Shown: positions 13,206 through 14,573 of the stretch, in pieces | Layout of the letters: the number at the start of each line of letters is the position of its first letter | Numbering within the stretch: position 1 is the first letter of the stretch | Assembly: GCA_027063295.1 (NCBI GenBank) | Contig: JAMORZ010000053.1 | Location: 1 to 14,573, forward strand | DNA from: Sulfurimonas sp. | GTDB lineage: Bacteria; Campylobacterota; Campylobacteria; Campylobacterales; Sulfurimonadaceae | DNA: 14,573 nucleotides | Direction of reading: 5' to 3' | Notes under the pieces: model-generated | What the model was told of the DNA's origin: nothing | Databases searched by the model: none | What the model saw: the letters and a program-made list of their open reading frames with translations, nothing else | Translations under genes and position numbers: made by a program

Positions 13206-14226
13206 TGACTCTGTGGCACTCGTTGATAAAGTGTTTTGCATTCTCTACTGGTACGTCAGGAAGAATACCATGACCAAGGTTGAAGATATGGCGTTTACCT
13301 TGCATAGTCTCTTGGATAACCTCTATACACTTCGTAGTTGCTTCTTTTGAGTAAAGACGACACGGCTCCATATTTCCTTGAAGTACATATTTATCACCAA
13401 GTTTCTCTTTGGCAAATGCCATCGGTGTTGACCAGTCAACTCCAAAAACATCAAAGTTTCCATATACTTTATCTAAAAATGCTGGAATCCCTTTAGGAAA
13501 CATAATCACAGGTACATGAGGGTATTTTTCTTTTAAGTACTCTGCTATCTCTACCATATATTGCCATGAGAACTCATCATATTTTCCAGGCTCAATAGCA
13601 GCTGCCCAGCTATCAAAGATCTGAACAACATCGATACCAGCTTGGATCTGTTTTTCCATATAGAGTTTGACAACATCAGTCACTTTTCTGAGAATCTTGT
13701 GTAAAAGCTCAGGGTTTGAGTACATCATCTTTTTGCAGATGTTGTATGTTTTTGTCCCTTGCCCCTCTATCATGTATGTAGCAAGTGTCCATGGAGCACC
13801 TGTAAAACCTATGAGAGCCTTGTCTTCTGCGAGTTGCTCTTTGATAAGCTCAATAGTCTCATACACATAAGTAAGCTTGTTTGCAGCTTCCTCACCACCT
13901 GTGAGTCTCTCTAAGTCTGTTTCATTTTTGATAGGGTCAGAAAACTTAGGACCTTCCCCTTTTACAAAAGAGAGATCCATACCCATCTCATCTGGGATCA
14001 CCAAGATATCGCTAAAAAGGATCGCTGCATCAACACCTATGATATCTACAGGTTGGAGTGTAACTTCACATGCTTTTTTAGGATCATGACAAAGGTTTAA
14101 AAAGTTCCCAGCCTCAGCACGAACTTTCATATACTCAGGAAGATAACGCCCAGCTTGACGCATCATCCATACTGGAGTGTAAGGTGTCTCTTTTCCAAAA
14201 CACGCATCTACAAATATTTTACTCAT
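13192..14226 (-). CDS. hemE: Uroporphyrinogen decarboxylase
   Basis: HemE removes four carboxyl groups from uroporphyrinogen III to give coproporphyrinogen III in haem synthesis, in the cytoplasm. Signatures are intact: MRQAGRYLPEY near residues 23-33, ILFSDILVIPDEMGMDL with the catalytic-site Asp near 74, and the second signature GFTGAPWTLATYMIEG. Length (344-345) is typical. Two ATGs are adjacent; the ribosome site AAAGGG (complement of 14232-14237) is 2 bases from the first (14229) and 5 from the second (14226), so I use the second, giving MSKIFVDACFGK. It starts just after the yqhA stop and its end overlaps the radical SAM gene, which fits one - strand operon. Confidence 0.97.
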   Translation of the reverse strand: MSKIFVDACFGKETPYTPVWMMRQAGRYLPEYMKVRAEAGNFLNLCHDPKKACEVTLQPVDIIGVDAAILFSDILVIPDEMGMDLSFVKGEGPKFSDPIKNETDLERLTGGEEAANKLTYVYETIELIKEQLAEDKALIGFTGAPWTLATYMIEGQGTKTYNICKKMMYSNPELLHKILRKVTDVVKLYMEKQIQAGIDVVQIFDSWAAAIEPGKYDEFSWQYMVEIAEYLKEKYPHVPVIMFPKGIPAFLDKVYGNFDVFGVDWSTPMAFAKEKLGDKYVLQGNMEPCRLYSKEATTKCIEVIQETMQGKRHIFNLGHGILPDVPVENAKHFINECHRVSGKK

Positions 14227-14237
14227 CATAACCCTTT

Positions 14238-14573
14238 TTAATGTTTTCCAACTTTACCGAGGAAAAATAAACCAACGGCTACAGCTGTGATAGAGAGTGC
14301 AAAATAGAGCATATCTAATGCACCGTGATACTCTGTGTGACCAACTTTTTGGAAAAAACCAACTACAAGTACCATTACGATAACTTTTGAGATCTTATCT
14401 TTAAGCTGATCAAGTGAGTGGATAGAGAGGATTTTGTTCTCTCTTGCTTCATCCTCTTTTGCCACATCGATATCTGAGATAAAAAGCTCATAGAGACCAA
14501 AAGAGAAAAGTAGCATCACAACACCGATGAGGTAAAGATCAACCGCACCGATAATTCCACCTACAACCTCCTC
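14238..14573 (-). CDS. yqhA: YqhA/UPF0114 family membrane protein, N-terminus beyond the window
   Basis: The visible 111 residues belong to the UPF0114 (YqhA) family of small inner-membrane proteins of unknown function. The frame stays open to the window edge: the codons before the GTG at 14519 read GAVDLYLIGVV and continue the family pattern, so that GTG is not the real start and the gene is cut. Visible parts are one membrane segment running into SFGLYELFISDID, the conserved IHSLDQLKDKISKVIVM segment, then two further hydrophobic stretches (VMVLVVGFF and LYFALSITAVAVGLFFLG). Its stop lies 8 bases before the first hemE ATG, and the hemE ribosome site directly adjoins it, so the two are co-transcribed. 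Confidence 0.85.
   Translation of the reverse strand, partial: EEVVGGIIGAVDLYLIGVVMLLFSFGLYELFISDIDVAKEDEARENKILSIHSLDQLKDKISKVIVMVLVVGFFQKVGHTEYHGALDMLYFALSITAVAVGLFFLGKVGKH

Overview
The window looks like a chromosomal segment from a Campylobacterota (former Epsilonproteobacteria) genome, most likely a Sulfurimonas-type organism. The support is low GC, the gene order atpG-atpD-atpC-tolQ-tolR-tolA-tolB-pal-cpoB-slyD-fabD-mtn-ttcA-like (as I recall it, the same order as the Campylobacter jejuni Cj0106-Cj0118 block), and hemE followed by a radical SAM gene (the C. jejuni Cj1243-Cj1244 pairing). Genus-level placement is an inference from gene content and protein wording; no search was run.

Layout. 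(1) Positions 1-1861, + strand: the end of the F1Fo ATP synthase operon (atpG tail, atpD, atpC). (2) 1864-6319, + strand: a complete Tol-Pal module. Inner-membrane TolQ and TolR and an anchored TolA-like protein couple the proton motive force to periplasmic TolB, the lipoprotein Pal and the coiled-coil/TPR protein CpoB. It starts 2 bases after atpC with no visible terminator; a candidate internal promoter precedes pal. (3) 6404-10781, + strand: a tightly packed run, mostly overlapping. It holds slyD (metal-binding prolyl isomerase), an unusual Fis-type protein with a reduced AAA+ part, fabD, a lone nitrilase-fold amidase, an MTA/SAH-type nucleosidase, and a TtcA-like PP-loop protein that ends at a strong bidirectional terminator. 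(4) 10843-11061, - strand: a cold-shock protein. Its 220-base upstream region (11062-11281) is the largest gap here and is rich in repeats and hairpins. (5) 11282-12261, + strand: a conserved protein of unknown function and a META-domain lipoprotein. (6) 12258-14573, - strand: a YqhA-family membrane protein (cut by the window edge), hemE, and a COG0731-like radical SAM protein, read in that order; the last converges on the META gene with overlapping stop codons.

Functionally the window is mostly conserved core: proton-motive-force production (ATP synthase) beside its use in envelope maintenance (Tol-Pal), then protein folding, fatty acid synthesis, nucleoside salvage/menaquinone-linked chemistry, RNA modification and haem synthesis. 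No mobile element, CRISPR array, rRNA or tRNA gene, or defence island was found. The items most worth a second look are the Fis-type protein without GAFTGA and Walker B residues (6912-7682), the TtcA-like enzyme lacking one cluster cysteine (10032-10781), the lone NadE-like amidase (8618-9340), and the cold-shock/hypothetical intergenic region (11062-11281). Several gene starts need correction from the longest reading frame: atpD, the Fis-type gene, the radical SAM gene, hemE and yqhA.
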